In this document: positions 34,443 to 43,268 of the stretch, one piece after another
How the letters are laid out: the number at the start of each line of letters is the position of its first letter
How positions within the stretch are numbered: the stretch's first letter is position 1
Assembly: GCA_020639095.1 (NCBI GenBank)
Contig: JACKHH010000006.1
Span: 62,001 to 126,000, forward strand
Reading direction: 5' to 3'
DNA: 64,000 nt
Source: Phycisphaerales bacterium
GTDB lineage: Bacteria > Planctomycetota > Phycisphaerae > UBA1845
Notes under the pieces: model-generated
What the model saw: only the letters and a program-made list of their open reading frames with translations
What the model was told of the DNA's origin: nothing
Database searches by the model: none
Position numbers and translations under genes: made by a program

Positions 34443-35894
34443 TCAGAACTGGAAGTAGATAAACGGCTTGTCAAAGCCTTCTCCGAACAACACGAGTCCG
34501 TAGAACATCAGGGCATACGCCATCCCGCGCACCGGCGCGGGCAGCTTCAAGAGTACGTTGAGGTCGCTGCGCAGGTACTGCACAATCTGCATGATCAGCA
34601 GCGGCGCGGCGTAGAAGAGCAATGTCCGCAGCCCGCTGCCATGCAGCGAAATACCGCGCAGCATATCGGCAGTCAGATCCACAATCTGCGACAACGCGTT
34701 CGCGCGGAAGATCAACCAGCCAAAGCACACCAGTTGAAAAAAGCTCAACACCGCCACGGCGCTCCAAATACCGCGGACGAAGCGCGATTCGAAACGCAAC
34801 CAGCGCGTCAGCACCGGCATGACTGCGCGATGCGCAATGAGCAGCGCCCCCTGATACGCACCCCACGCGACAAACGTCCACGCGGCACCGTGCCACAACC
34901 CGCCGAGCAACATGGTCAGCGCCAGGTTGATCATCGTGCGCCGCGGGCCCTTGCGATTGCCACCGAGCGGAATGTAAAGATAGTCGCGCAACCAACTCGA
35001 CAAACTGATGTGCCACCGCCGCCAAAAGTCCGACGGATTCCGCGCGAAGTATGGCAGGTTGAAGTTGAGTTCCAACTCAAAGCCCATCATCCGAGCACAG
35101 CCGCGAGCGATGTCGGTATACCCCGAAAAATCGCAGTAGATCTGCACGGCAAAGGCGTACACCGCGACGAGCACCTGCCCGCCGCTCACCGCGCCCGCGT
35201 TCGACGCGAAGACCGAATCCACCAGCGGCGCGAGGTTACCCGCGATAACCACCTTCTTGAACAAACCCCAAAGAACCAGGTAGCCGCCCTCGCCGACACC
35301 CGCGAGATCGATGCGCCGCGGCGACGCGAGCTGCGGCAGAAAATCCCGCGCCCGCACGATCGGACCAGCCACCAGTTGCGGAAAGAACGCCACGAACACG
35401 GCAAAACGCAGCGCACTGCGACAGGCGCGCAACTCCCCGCGATACACATCGATGGTGTAACTCAACGTCTGAAAGGTGTAGAAACTGATCCCAACCGGAA
35501 GCACCACACGCAATAACCGCGGCTCGACGGGAGCACCCAACGCCGCGAGCAACTCACCGGCACTGCCCGCGAAGAAGTCGTAGTACTTAAAGACCCCAAG
35601 AATGCCCAGGTTGCCGATGAGCGACACGGCCAACAGGATCCGCCGCGCCGGCTGTCCGTAGCGCAGCGCGGCATCGCCGTCGGCGACGCGCTCATCCAGT
35701 GCCCGCCCGACGAAATAGTCGATCGCGGTCGACACCCAGATCAACCCGAGGAAGCGCCAATCCCAACAGCCGTAGAAGAAGTAGCTGGCGACGAGCAGCA
35801 GCGCATGCTGGAGGCGCAGACTTCGCGCGCTGAGCACGTAGAGCGCGTAGACCACGACGAAGAATGCGGCAAACTCAAAGCTGTTGAACAGCAT
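34443..35894 (-). CDS. MBOAT O-acyltransferase, AlgI-like (2)
   Basis: About 483 aa. GAGG precedes ATG 35894. It carries the same family landmarks as the first copy: VLPVGISFYTFQTLSYTIDVYR, FPQLVAGPIVRARDF, AFAVQIYCDFSGYTDIARG, NPSDFWRRWHISLSSWLRDY and GGLWHGAAWTFVAWG with the catalytic His. Both MBOAT proteins end in almost the same residues (FIYFQF), but the interiors differ, so it is a diverged paralogue, perhaps for another sugar position or acyl group. Confidence 0.92.
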   Translation of the reverse strand: MLFNSFEFAAFFVVVYALYVLSARSLRLQHALLLVASYFFYGCWDWRFLGLIWVSTAIDYFVGRALDERVADGDAALRYGQPARRILLAVSLIGNLGILGVFKYYDFFAGSAGELLAALGAPVEPRLLRVVLPVGISFYTFQTLSYTIDVYRGELRACRSALRFAVFVAFFPQLVAGPIVRARDFLPQLASPRRIDLAGVGEGGYLVLWGLFKKVVIAGNLAPLVDSVFASNAGAVSGGQVLVAVYAFAVQIYCDFSGYTDIARGCARMMGFELELNFNLPYFARNPSDFWRRWHISLSSWLRDYLYIPLGGNRKGPRRTMINLALTMLLGGLWHGAAWTFVAWGAYQGALLIAHRAVMPVLTRWLRFESRFVRGIWSAVAVLSFFQLVCFGWLIFRANALSQIVDLTADMLRGISLHGSGLRTLLFYAAPLLIMQIVQYLRSDLNVLLKLPAPVRGMAYALMFYGLVLFGEGFDKPFIYFQF

Positions 35895-35972
35895 CAGCGC
35901 AACCTCGCTTGCACGATCGCGGACGCACGCTGCGCGCACCGCTTCCGCGTCTCGTGTGCGGCAATGCGTGTG

Positions 35973-35979
35973 TTATCGG
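35973..35979 (+). promoter_or_regulatory. TTATCGG motif before the second MBOAT gene
   Basis: One copy lies 79 bases before ATG 35894, in the 138-base gap between the MBOAT gene and the ligase gene stop. Confidence 0.5.
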
Positions 35980-36032
35980 TCGATTGCAGTGGTCACTTGA
36001 TCGCGCGGGCGTGCCCCGCCAGGAACTTGCGG

Positions 36033-37445
36033 TTACGAGAATGCCCCCATGGGCCGTCCCCACACGTCGGCGGGCACTTCAAGCTCCCAGCCATCGGCGA
36101 GCGCGGGCTCAACGTCCAGCTCCGAAACCGTATCCACCGCGCAGACCTCGCGCGCCAACGCCCGTTCCAGGCACACCGGAAGCGTGAGGATCCACCAGAA
36201 CGATTCGGTGTAGAGTCGATCGGTAAACGCAGCCGCTGTCAGGTACGACACGAGCGACAGCAGACACCCGTATGCCATCAGGCGGGCTTCGAAGGGGTCG
36301 TCAGATTCCCGGGAGAGTCGCAAACATCTCCGCAACTTGAAGAGGCTCAGCGTGATGATCGCGATGAATACGATCAGACCTTGAATACCCAGTTCGGTCG
36401 CGCAGAGCAGGTAGGTGTTGTGCGTCACGCGGCGGGGCAAACCGAACGCGTGCTTCATGTCGCTGGTTTCGTACTGCTCGGCTTGGTATTTGAACTGACC
36501 GACGCCGACGCCCATGGGATGATCGCTGAACATCTGCCACGCCGTCTGCCACAGCTCGACGCGCGTCTGAATCGTGGCGTCCTGCCCATAGTCCTTGGGC
36601 TTGAGCACGGTGTTCATGCGTTCCCAGAAGTACGAATCGGTCAGCGAATACGCGCCAAATCCAGCCACGATCAACGTACCGTAAATCCGCAACCGCACGC
36701 CGCGCGGCGCAAGCAGCACGCCAACGATACCGGCGGCGATCAAACCGACGAACGCGGAGCGCGTACGACACTGAATGATCGTATTCACCGCGAGAACAGC
36801 CGCTACGACGACAATCGGCTTTTTCCACCATGACTTCGCCGTCAAAAGCACGATACCAAGCAGCGGAAGCATCGCGACCATGTGCGCGCCGAGTCCCGAC
36901 GACTCGCGGAAATCAACGCCGCCGATCGAATTCAACCGGCCATTGAGGAACTGGTCCGCGTTCGCGTTGTACGCGTCGTTGCCGATCATCAGCGTGCCAA
37001 ACACGAGCGTCCACAGAATCACGCGGAAGTTGCGCCGCTCGCCGCCCATACGCACCAGACAGTATAGGAAGATCGCCATCTTGATCGTCTTGTCGATGAG
37101 CACCACGCTGTAGTTCGACGCGCCTTCGCCCAGCAAACCGCTCGTCGTGATGATGAACGTGAACAGAATCAGCAGTATCAACCAGTCGCCGAAGATAGCG
37201 CGCGAACGCGGCACGCGCGCGGAACTGACCATCATGCCCGCAAATAGGCACAGAGCAGCCGTCATCGAATAGCGAATGCCGAACGGCGCCAGCGGCTTAC
37301 CCCACCACCACCAGTGCGGGTTCACCATGTACACCATCATGTAGTTCGCGATGCCGACAATGGGGTAGACCATCGAGAGCGCGCACGCGCCCGCGAAGGT
37401 GAAGATCAGCAGATACGTCTTGATGGGCCAGGCGGATGGGTCCAT
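36033..37445 (-). CDS. O-antigen ligase/polymerase-type polytopic membrane protein
   Basis: 470 aa with about ten helices. The N-terminus YPIVGIANYMMVYMVNPHWW resembles the exosortase-associated O-ligase group, which has a conserved NPH-x-G motif. The central long loop has the Wzy_C-style segment TRVELWQTAWQMFSDHPMGV followed by GVGQFKYQAEQY and RVTHNTYLLCATELGIQGL. Such proteins polymerise or ligate oligosaccharides outside the membrane. It is transcribed alone from the region shared with the kinase gene and carries a TTATCGG motif upstream. Confidence 0.88.
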   Translation of the reverse strand: MDPSAWPIKTYLLIFTFAGACALSMVYPIVGIANYMMVYMVNPHWWWWGKPLAPFGIRYSMTAALCLFAGMMVSSARVPRSRAIFGDWLILLILFTFIITTSGLLGEGASNYSVVLIDKTIKMAIFLYCLVRMGGERRNFRVILWTLVFGTLMIGNDAYNANADQFLNGRLNSIGGVDFRESSGLGAHMVAMLPLLGIVLLTAKSWWKKPIVVVAAVLAVNTIIQCRTRSAFVGLIAAGIVGVLLAPRGVRLRIYGTLIVAGFGAYSLTDSYFWERMNTVLKPKDYGQDATIQTRVELWQTAWQMFSDHPMGVGVGQFKYQAEQYETSDMKHAFGLPRRVTHNTYLLCATELGIQGLIVFIAIITLSLFKLRRCLRLSRESDDPFEARLMAYGCLLSLVSYLTAAAFTDRLYTESFWWILTLPVCLERALAREVCAVDTVSELDVEPALADGWELEVPADVWGRPMGAFS

Positions 37446-37493
37446 GGTCCGGTCACGTTGGCGGCAGCGCGGCGCGCAGCATGCGGGCCGTTC

Positions 37494-37593
37494 TTATCGG
37501 CGCAGCCACCTGATCAGCCTTTCGGCAGGCTGATAACCACAGGTGAGTTATCCGCCTGCGCGGGCTAAATCGGCGACCGGCGGTGTCCGATAA
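37494..37593. promoter_or_regulatory. Facing TTATCGG motif pair, divergent region
   Basis: TTATCGG at 37494-37500 and CCGATAA at 37587-37593 face each other in the 175-base gap between ligase and kinase genes, 49 and 27 bases from the two start codons. A partial relative (TAAATCGG) is at 37565-37572. Confidence 0.6.
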
Positions 37594-37620
37594 ATCGGCA
37601 GGCCGCGCGCGCGGCTACTC

Positions 37621-38721
37621 ATGATGATGACTCCGCTCCACGCGACATTCCGCCTGCTGCGTGATGCGCGCTGCTCCCTGCGCGTACCATCAACCCTGCG
37701 CAAACGCTGGTCGCATCGCCTGGCAATGCTGGCGGAGGGGTTGCTCGATGTGCCCGCGCACACGCTCAGCGTCCGCTTTCGCCCGCGCGTGCGCGTCGGT
37801 GCCGGTGGGCGCATGCTGCGCGCCATCGTGACCGGCGGACAGCGTACGCTCGCGGTCCGACTCAAATGGTGTCCGGGAGCGGACCCCGCAGCTCTCGACG
37901 CGACCGAACGCAACATGCGCTGGTGGCGGGCGCAACATCCGCAACTCTGCGAACCGGTGGCTGACCTGCTCGACTATTGGCCGGACGATCGCGTACTGGT
38001 CATCGCGGAACGCCGCGGCGAACCATTGAACACTGGCGGCGGCGATGCGCCGGTGGTCAGCAAGATCGCAAACTGGCTGCGAAAATACGCCGAGGGCGAT
38101 AACACCTACGGCGAAGACGTATCGCCGCTGCTGCTTGCGACGGTACAGCGCACTGCGGCTGGCAAACTGCGTGTGAACGCACGCCCCTTGCTCGAAGCGC
38201 GAATCGCCTCAGCCAGCAAGAGCGCAGCCAATCTCGTCAAACGCGGATTCGCTTTTGCGCGCGATTGGCGGGATCACTTCGACATCGACACACTGCTCCG
38301 CGCGCACTCGGCTGAACAGCCCGCCGGCTTCGTGCACGGCGACTTCAAACCGGGCAACGTCCTTGTCGACGGCGACGATTTCGCCGTCATCGACTGGTGG
38401 ATCGCGCCCTGCGTAAGCTGGCCGCTCACCGATGTCGCGACGTTCGCGGGTGCCATCTGGCTCGACGGTACGCCGAAATGCCAGTCGCTCTGGCGAAGCT
38501 TCCGCGATACGTATTTTCCCAATGACGTCAACGACGTGACGCGTCAGACGATTGACCTGCTGGCAACCTGCATGTGCCTCGGCTACCTGGACCGCAGAGC
38601 GCAGTCACCGGGCAACCGCCTCATCGAACAGCGTCGCATCGCCGCCACGCTGCACCGGTTGCGGCATCCCACCACGAACATCGCCCACACCCCGATTGCA
38701 ACGGAGGTGGCTGCCCGATGA
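37621..38721 (+). CDS. Aminoglycoside-phosphotransferase-fold kinase
   Basis: 366 aa with three adjacent in-frame ATG codons at the start. The C-lobe has HGDFKPGNVLVDGDDFAVID, the Brenner-type catalytic loop (H-G-D...N) and the metal-binding D in VIDWW. The N-lobe is poorly conserved (TLAVRLKWCPGAD). The APH-fold family phosphorylates small molecules, including sugars and lipid-linked intermediates, so the substrate is open. Its stop overlaps the next start as ATGA at 38718-38721, so the two are translationally coupled. Confidence 0.78.
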   Translation: MMMTPLHATFRLLRDARCSLRVPSTLRKRWSHRLAMLAEGLLDVPAHTLSVRFRPRVRVGAGGRMLRAIVTGGQRTLAVRLKWCPGADPAALDATERNMRWWRAQHPQLCEPVADLLDYWPDDRVLVIAERRGEPLNTGGGDAPVVSKIANWLRKYAEGDNTYGEDVSPLLLATVQRTAAGKLRVNARPLLEARIASASKSAANLVKRGFAFARDWRDHFDIDTLLRAHSAEQPAGFVHGDFKPGNVLVDGDDFAVIDWWIAPCVSWPLTDVATFAGAIWLDGTPKCQSLWRSFRDTYFPNDVNDVTRQTIDLLATCMCLGYLDRRAQSPGNRLIEQRRIAATLHRLRHPTTNIAHTPIATEVAAR

Positions 38722-40934
38722 GACTCACGCTCTTACCGCCGCGCGTCCGCAGCGTCGAGGCTGACCGGCCTGTGGAATCGTCCAAAACCAGTGCGCCGTC
38801 AACCATCGATGGCATGCTCATCGCGGAACTCGCGCATCTGCGTGACGCACTCGGCCAGCGTGGCGTGACCATCGGCCTGTCGGGGCTCGACGGTTCGGGC
38901 AAGAGCACGCTCGCGCAGCAACTCGCCGACGCGCTCGCGCGGGCTGGTTACACCGTTCGCACGCATCACCTTTACAGTTGGCACAGCAACCTGCTGCGCA
39001 CGCCCTGGCTGATTGCGCGGACGCGGCGCGGCAAACCCGTCGTGCGAATCTTCGATCGCGGCATCTTCGACAATCTCGCGAGCACCCTGGCGCGCTTTCC
39101 ACGATGCGCGTGGCTGACGCGCGGGTTGTTGCGCCTCACCGCACGATATTACCCGCGCTGCGACCTCCACCTGCTGCTGCACGCGGACTGGTCGCAAACG
39201 CAAGCGCGCCGCCCCGAAACGTCACGCGAAATCTACACGCGTTTCACCGATGCGTATGCCGCCGTAGCGAAGGCGACGGGCTGGGGTACGCTCGCCTCCG
39301 ACGAAGACGTTTTCACCAACGCCACATCACGCCTGCTGGCTGCCCTCAACACAATCGCAACCGCGCGCACCGTAATCCTGCACGCCGACGATCTCGGACT
39401 GACCTACGCGTTCAACGAAGGCATTCGCCGCGCGCACCTCACCGGCATGCTCACGAGCACGTCGCTGCGGGCCAATGGCTGGGCCTATCGCCAAGCGATC
39501 GATGAGGTGCTGCCCGCGTGCCCGCGACTTGGCGTCGGCTTACACCTCTGCCTCAATGAAGCCAATCCCGTCGCACCGCGCGAACATATCCCGCGATTGC
39601 TCGACGGCGCGGGGAAACTGCGCACTGGGTTCGCCTGGCTGATCCGACTCGCGAAGTCACCCGCGGGCCGCGCGCAGATTGAATACGAGCTGCGTGCTCA
39701 GATCGAAAAAGCAATTGGCGATGGCGTGCAGATCGCGCACCTCGACGCGCACCAGCACGTGCACATGATCCCCGCCATCTTCCACATCGCATGCCGATTG
39801 GCCTGCGAATACGGCATCGACGCGATCCGCCTCACGCGCGAACCACGCTACACCGCGCCCGGATGGCGGCGACGCTGGGAGCCGCTGCGCACCGGCAACA
39901 CGATCAAGCACCTGCTGCTCAACCACTACGCGCGTCGCAATGGCCGCACCGCACGCGCGTTCGGTTTGCGCACACCCGACGCGTTCGTTGGCGTCAACTA
40001 CACTGGGCGGATGGCCGTCGACAGCATCGTGGCTGGTCTCTCCGCCTGTCGCGATGGCGTTGTCGAAGTGCTGCTGCACCCAGCCATCGGACCCGATCCG
40101 CGCGACGTGGAGTACCCCGCCAGCTATCTGCGCGAGTATGTCTGCTGCGGCGAGCGACGTCGCGAACTCGCAGCCCTGACTTCACCGGAACTCACGACGT
40201 ATCTGCACACGCAAGGCTGGCGACCAGCCGACTTTGCCGCTGCGTTGCAAGTGCGCCGACTGGATCCCCCGACGAAACACACCGCAGCCATCGCGACCGA
40301 GATCCGCGAACTCTGCACGACAGCAGCGGCTGACAATCCGCTATGGGTTTCCACAGCGCAGGCCGACGCGCGGGCATTCGCGGAAGTCGTGCTGTCGCAG
40401 GCCAAACCGGCGGACCGCGTACTCGATCTTGGCACCGGTTCGGGAATTCTCGCGATCTGCCTGGCGAAGGCCGGCATCGATGTCGCAGCCACCGACGTGT
40501 CCGCCGGCGCGGTTCAGACCGCGCAGCGCAACGCACGGCGCAACGGCGTCGAATTCCCGTGTACGGTAAGCGACTTGCTGACTGACGTTGACGAAACGTT
40601 CGACCTGATCGCGTTCAACATCCCGTACAACTTCCGCCCGGACACGTGGCTGTCGAACGTTGCGAAGAACCTCGTGCGGCGCATCCCGTGGGTGTGCAAG
40701 AACAGCGGCACAGCCATTCCGCACGGTGTGCTGCGTTTCCACCGCGAACTCATGCAGAGGCTTTTCCAACAGGCACCCGCACGTCTTAATCCCGGCGGGC
40801 GCATGCTGCTGCACGTCTTCGATTTCGAAGTCGGCATCTTCCGCAGAATGCTACCCGCCAGCGCTCGCGTAGAAGTACTGCATCACGAAGAATTCCGCGC
40901 GCACCGCACCGTGGCCATGCAGATCACCCTGTAG
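38718..40934 (+). CDS. Triple fusion: P-loop kinase, YdjC/ChbG deacetylase, SAM methyltransferase
   Basis: About 738 aa. Domain 1 (about 35-215) is a thymidylate-kinase-like P-loop protein with GLSGLDGSGKSTLAQQL (Walker A at 56-64) and a FDRGIFDN acidic loop. Domain 2 (about 218-530) has HADDLGLTYAFNEGI and HLDAHQHVHMIPAIF, the metal-binding D and H residues of YdjC-family carbohydrate deacetylases. Domain 3 (about 535-738) is a class I methyltransferase with VLDLGTGSGILAICLAKAG and a NIPYNF motif like the NPPY loop of PrmC-type enzymes. GGAGG lies upstream. The order suggests sugar phosphorylation, deacetylation and methylation in one chain. Confidence 0.85.
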   Translation: MRLTLLPPRVRSVEADRPVESSKTSAPSTIDGMLIAELAHLRDALGQRGVTIGLSGLDGSGKSTLAQQLADALARAGYTVRTHHLYSWHSNLLRTPWLIARTRRGKPVVRIFDRGIFDNLASTLARFPRCAWLTRGLLRLTARYYPRCDLHLLLHADWSQTQARRPETSREIYTRFTDAYAAVAKATGWGTLASDEDVFTNATSRLLAALNTIATARTVILHADDLGLTYAFNEGIRRAHLTGMLTSTSLRANGWAYRQAIDEVLPACPRLGVGLHLCLNEANPVAPREHIPRLLDGAGKLRTGFAWLIRLAKSPAGRAQIEYELRAQIEKAIGDGVQIAHLDAHQHVHMIPAIFHIACRLACEYGIDAIRLTREPRYTAPGWRRRWEPLRTGNTIKHLLLNHYARRNGRTARAFGLRTPDAFVGVNYTGRMAVDSIVAGLSACRDGVVEVLLHPAIGPDPRDVEYPASYLREYVCCGERRRELAALTSPELTTYLHTQGWRPADFAAALQVRRLDPPTKHTAAIATEIRELCTTAAADNPLWVSTAQADARAFAEVVLSQAKPADRVLDLGTGSGILAICLAKAGIDVAATDVSAGAVQTAQRNARRNGVEFPCTVSDLLTDVDETFDLIAFNIPYNFRPDTWLSNVAKNLVRRIPWVCKNSGTAIPHGVLRFHRELMQRLFQQAPARLNPGGRMLLHVFDFEVGIFRRMLPASARVEVLHHEEFRAHRTVAMQITL

Positions 40935-40952
40935 GCGATCACCCAAAGCCAA

Positions 40953-41909
40953 CTAATTCGTAACTTGTAATTCGTAATTCGTAATTCCGGCAGAAACCGG
41001 TGCCGGGCAAGCGGGAACCGCAACGCGCGCCGGCTTGCGGGCGTGAATCGTCACAATATCCCCCAGCGTGACGGGAAAATTGAGACGTTCGAACAGACCC
41101 ATGCGTGCCAGCTTCAGCGGCGGTCTGCCCAGTGAATACATCAGACGATCGAGCAGATAGCGCGCGGTATACCAACAGGCTTCGCGGCGGACGCGTTCCA
41201 CCACCAGCCCCGCGCGTTCCAGCAACAAGCGCAGCGAACGCTCGTTGAAGAACCAAAGATGCTCGGGCAGGTTGTAGAGGTGCCAGCGTCGCCCGCAGAG
41301 TCGCGCCGCAAGAGACGCAACATCGCCCGTGCTCAGCGCCAACACGCCACCGGGCGAGAGTTTACCGGCGAGTTGGGCAATCGCGGTTTGAGGTTCGGGC
41401 AGGTGCTCGATGACGTCCCACATGGTGACGAGATCAAACGGCTCGGTGAAGCGGGCAAGCTGTTGCGGATCGACCGCGCCGCAGTCAATCGCGAGCCCAA
41501 GTTGCTCCCGGCCATAGTGTGCGGCGAAGGGCGATACCTCAAGCCCCTGCGTCCGTAGCCCGCCCTGCTTGGCCTGTTCCAGAAAGAACCCCGGCCCGCA
41601 GCCCACGTCGAGCAGCGACGTTGCGGTCGGCAGCATGCGTTTAAGCCGGCGCACGCGTGACCGATTCGTCCGCGTCAGAGCGCCCGCGAGCGCAAAGTAG
41701 TCGTTGTAGCCTTTTTCCCCAACGGCACCGACGAAGTAATCCTCGCCGTAAAACTCGGTGAAATCGAAATCGGCTCCACATGTCCGCGCCAAACCGCAAC
41801 ACATGCACTGCGCGATCGTGTACTCGCGAATGCGGTGTCGCACGCGCCAATGCACCGCGCCGCACGCAATGCACGCGGTATCGGAAACACCGACAGAATC
41901 AGCGCACAT
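40953..41909 (-). CDS. SAM methyltransferase with N-terminal zinc ribbon
   Basis: About 318 aa. Two CXXC pairs (CIACG and CMCCG, about residues 13-40) form a zinc ribbon like those of C-methyltransferases and class I enzymes of sugar pathways. The class I core shows LLDVGCGPGFFLEQAKQGG (motif I), the acidic WDVIEHLPEP block, and SPGGVLALSTGD. It probably methylates a sugar or lipid carrier. The C-terminal NYELQVTN is read from a tandem heptamer (40954-40988). The start at 41909 overlaps the glycosyltransferase stop. Confidence 0.82.
   Translation of the reverse strand: MCADSVGVSDTACIACGAVHWRVRHRIREYTIAQCMCCGLARTCGADFDFTEFYGEDYFVGAVGEKGYNDYFALAGALTRTNRSRVRRLKRMLPTATSLLDVGCGPGFFLEQAKQGGLRTQGLEVSPFAAHYGREQLGLAIDCGAVDPQQLARFTEPFDLVTMWDVIEHLPEPQTAIAQLAGKLSPGGVLALSTGDVASLAARLCGRRWHLYNLPEHLWFFNERSLRLLLERAGLVVERVRREACWYTARYLLDRLMYSLGRPPLKLARMGLFERLNFPVTLGDIVTIHARKPARVAVPACPAPVSAGITNYELQVTN
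40954..40988 (-). repeat. Tandem heptamer at a convergent 3' junction
   Basis: Five adjacent heptamers read TAATTCG, TAACTTG, TAATTCG, TAATTCG and TAATTCC on the plus strand. They encode the end of the methyltransferase tail on the minus strand and abut the kinase-deacetylase stop. Confidence 0.7.
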
Positions 41910-43014
41910 GGGCCACCAACTCCGCAACCCGTTCGCGCACCGCCGCGACCGGTGCACCGGAAGCCTGACGCGGAATCACCCGCGAATCTCTCGACTCGTC
42001 GAACAGCGCGTCGCACTCCAGACCGATCGATCGCGCCACGAGATACGGCGGGCGACGCTTGACCTCGTCATACGTGCGCGCCAGATACTGCGCCATAAGC
42101 CAGATTGCGGTAAGCTGAATACCGCCCATGAAGAGAATGGCTGCGATCGTCGAAGGCCAACCGCTGATCGCGCGGTAGCCCGGCAGGTTGAAAACCCACG
42201 CCCCCACCACCAGCACCAGATAGCAACTTGAGAGCATCGACAGCACCAGTCCGCCAATGCCCACGTACTGCAAGGGCTTCGACGATAGCGAGAATACGCC
42301 GTTCATCAGCAACCGAAGCAACTTGAAGAACGAGTATTTCGCCACCCCGCCATAGCGCTGCTGCTCGTCGATGTACACCGTGTCTTGTGCAAAGCCAATC
42401 CAGCGGGCCAAGCCGCGATTGAACCGGTTCTGCTCGCGAAGCATGCGCATGGCGCGCACCGCCCGCCGATCGTACAGGCGAAAGTCCGCACTGCCGGGAA
42501 TGATGTCCACCTCGCACAACCGGCGAAGCAACCCATACCCAACCCGTTTGCACCTGCGAATGAAGGGACTTCCGATCCGCGTGGGCTTGCGCACCGCATG
42601 CACCACGTCCGCACCCGCCTGCCACCGCGCGAGCAACTCAGGAATAGCAGCCGGTGGGTGTTGAAGGTCCGCGTCCATCGTGATGACGACGCGTCCGCGC
42701 GCGTGGTCCAGGCCCGCGAGAATAGCCGGTTGATGCCCGAACGTCCGCGAGAGGTGCAGCAATTTGAATCGCGGATCGCGCGCGTGCAACTCCGACACAC
42801 GCAAGCACGTTGCGTCGCTGCTGCCGTCGCTGACGAAGATCAACTCGAAATCGGGGCAGTACGCATCGAGCGCGGCGCACACGTGGTCCGCCAGCGCGTC
42901 CACGTTCTGCTCCTCGTTCAACGCGGGCACCACGATGCTGAGAAAGGGCACCGGTCCCCGACCAGAACTGGGCGAAGCACCAAAATGACGCGACGAATCC
43001 GGGTCGACAATCAT
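41899..43014 (-). CDS. Membrane GT2 glycosyltransferase, DPM/GtrB-like
   Basis: About 371 aa, start ATG 43014. A GT-A domain has LSIVVPALNEEQNVDALADH, LIFVSDGSSDATCL, the metal-binding TMDADLQHPPAAIP and GSADFRLYDRRAVRAM. A C-terminal pair of helices (YVGIGGLVLSMLSSCYLVLV and an IAAILFMGGIQLTAIWLMAQ helix) fits polyprenyl-phosphate sugar transferases. It probably loads a sugar onto the lipid carrier. The gene precedes and overlaps the zinc-ribbon methyltransferase. Confidence 0.9.
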   Translation of the reverse strand: MIVDPDSSRHFGASPSSGRGPVPFLSIVVPALNEEQNVDALADHVCAALDAYCPDFELIFVSDGSSDATCLRVSELHARDPRFKLLHLSRTFGHQPAILAGLDHARGRVVITMDADLQHPPAAIPELLARWQAGADVVHAVRKPTRIGSPFIRRCKRVGYGLLRRLCEVDIIPGSADFRLYDRRAVRAMRMLREQNRFNRGLARWIGFAQDTVYIDEQQRYGGVAKYSFFKLLRLLMNGVFSLSSKPLQYVGIGGLVLSMLSSCYLVLVVGAWVFNLPGYRAISGWPSTIAAILFMGGIQLTAIWLMAQYLARTYDEVKRRPPYLVARSIGLECDALFDESRDSRVIPRQASGAPVAAVRERVAELVAHVR

Positions 43015-43028
43015 CGGGATCTGCACAT

Positions 43029-43203
43029 CCGATAACAACCAGTCGATACATTCCAGCGCGGGTCCGGCACGCAGGCCGGTGTCGCGGGCCTGGCACGCCC
43101 GCTCCACGCGCTTCCGCCGGAGTTATCGGCACCTGTCGGGAGCCACTTAACGGACGCACGCAGCGTCCGCTATCCACAAGTCGCCGTCTGCATCACCCGA
43201 TAA
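43029..43203. promoter_or_regulatory. Three TTATCGG-family motifs, divergent region
   Basis: CCGATAA 43029-43035, TTATCGG 43123-43129 and CCGATAA 43197-43203 lie in the 254-base gap between the GT2 and radical SAM genes. Start-to-start spacings are 94 and 74 bases. No other structure was recognised in the gap. Confidence 0.6.
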
Positions 43204-43268
43204 TCAAGACGGGTGCGGAGCGCGCCGCGATCAGTAGCGTCAGCGAATTCATTAGGGGGCGGCAATTT

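Noticed and set aside
34107..35516. 469-residue plus-strand frame over the second MBOAT gene
   Set aside because: Same shadow pattern as the first MBOAT locus.
43091..43105. TGGCACGCCCGCTCC in the 43-kb divergent region as a sigma-54 promoter
   Set aside because: No GC at the required -12 position.
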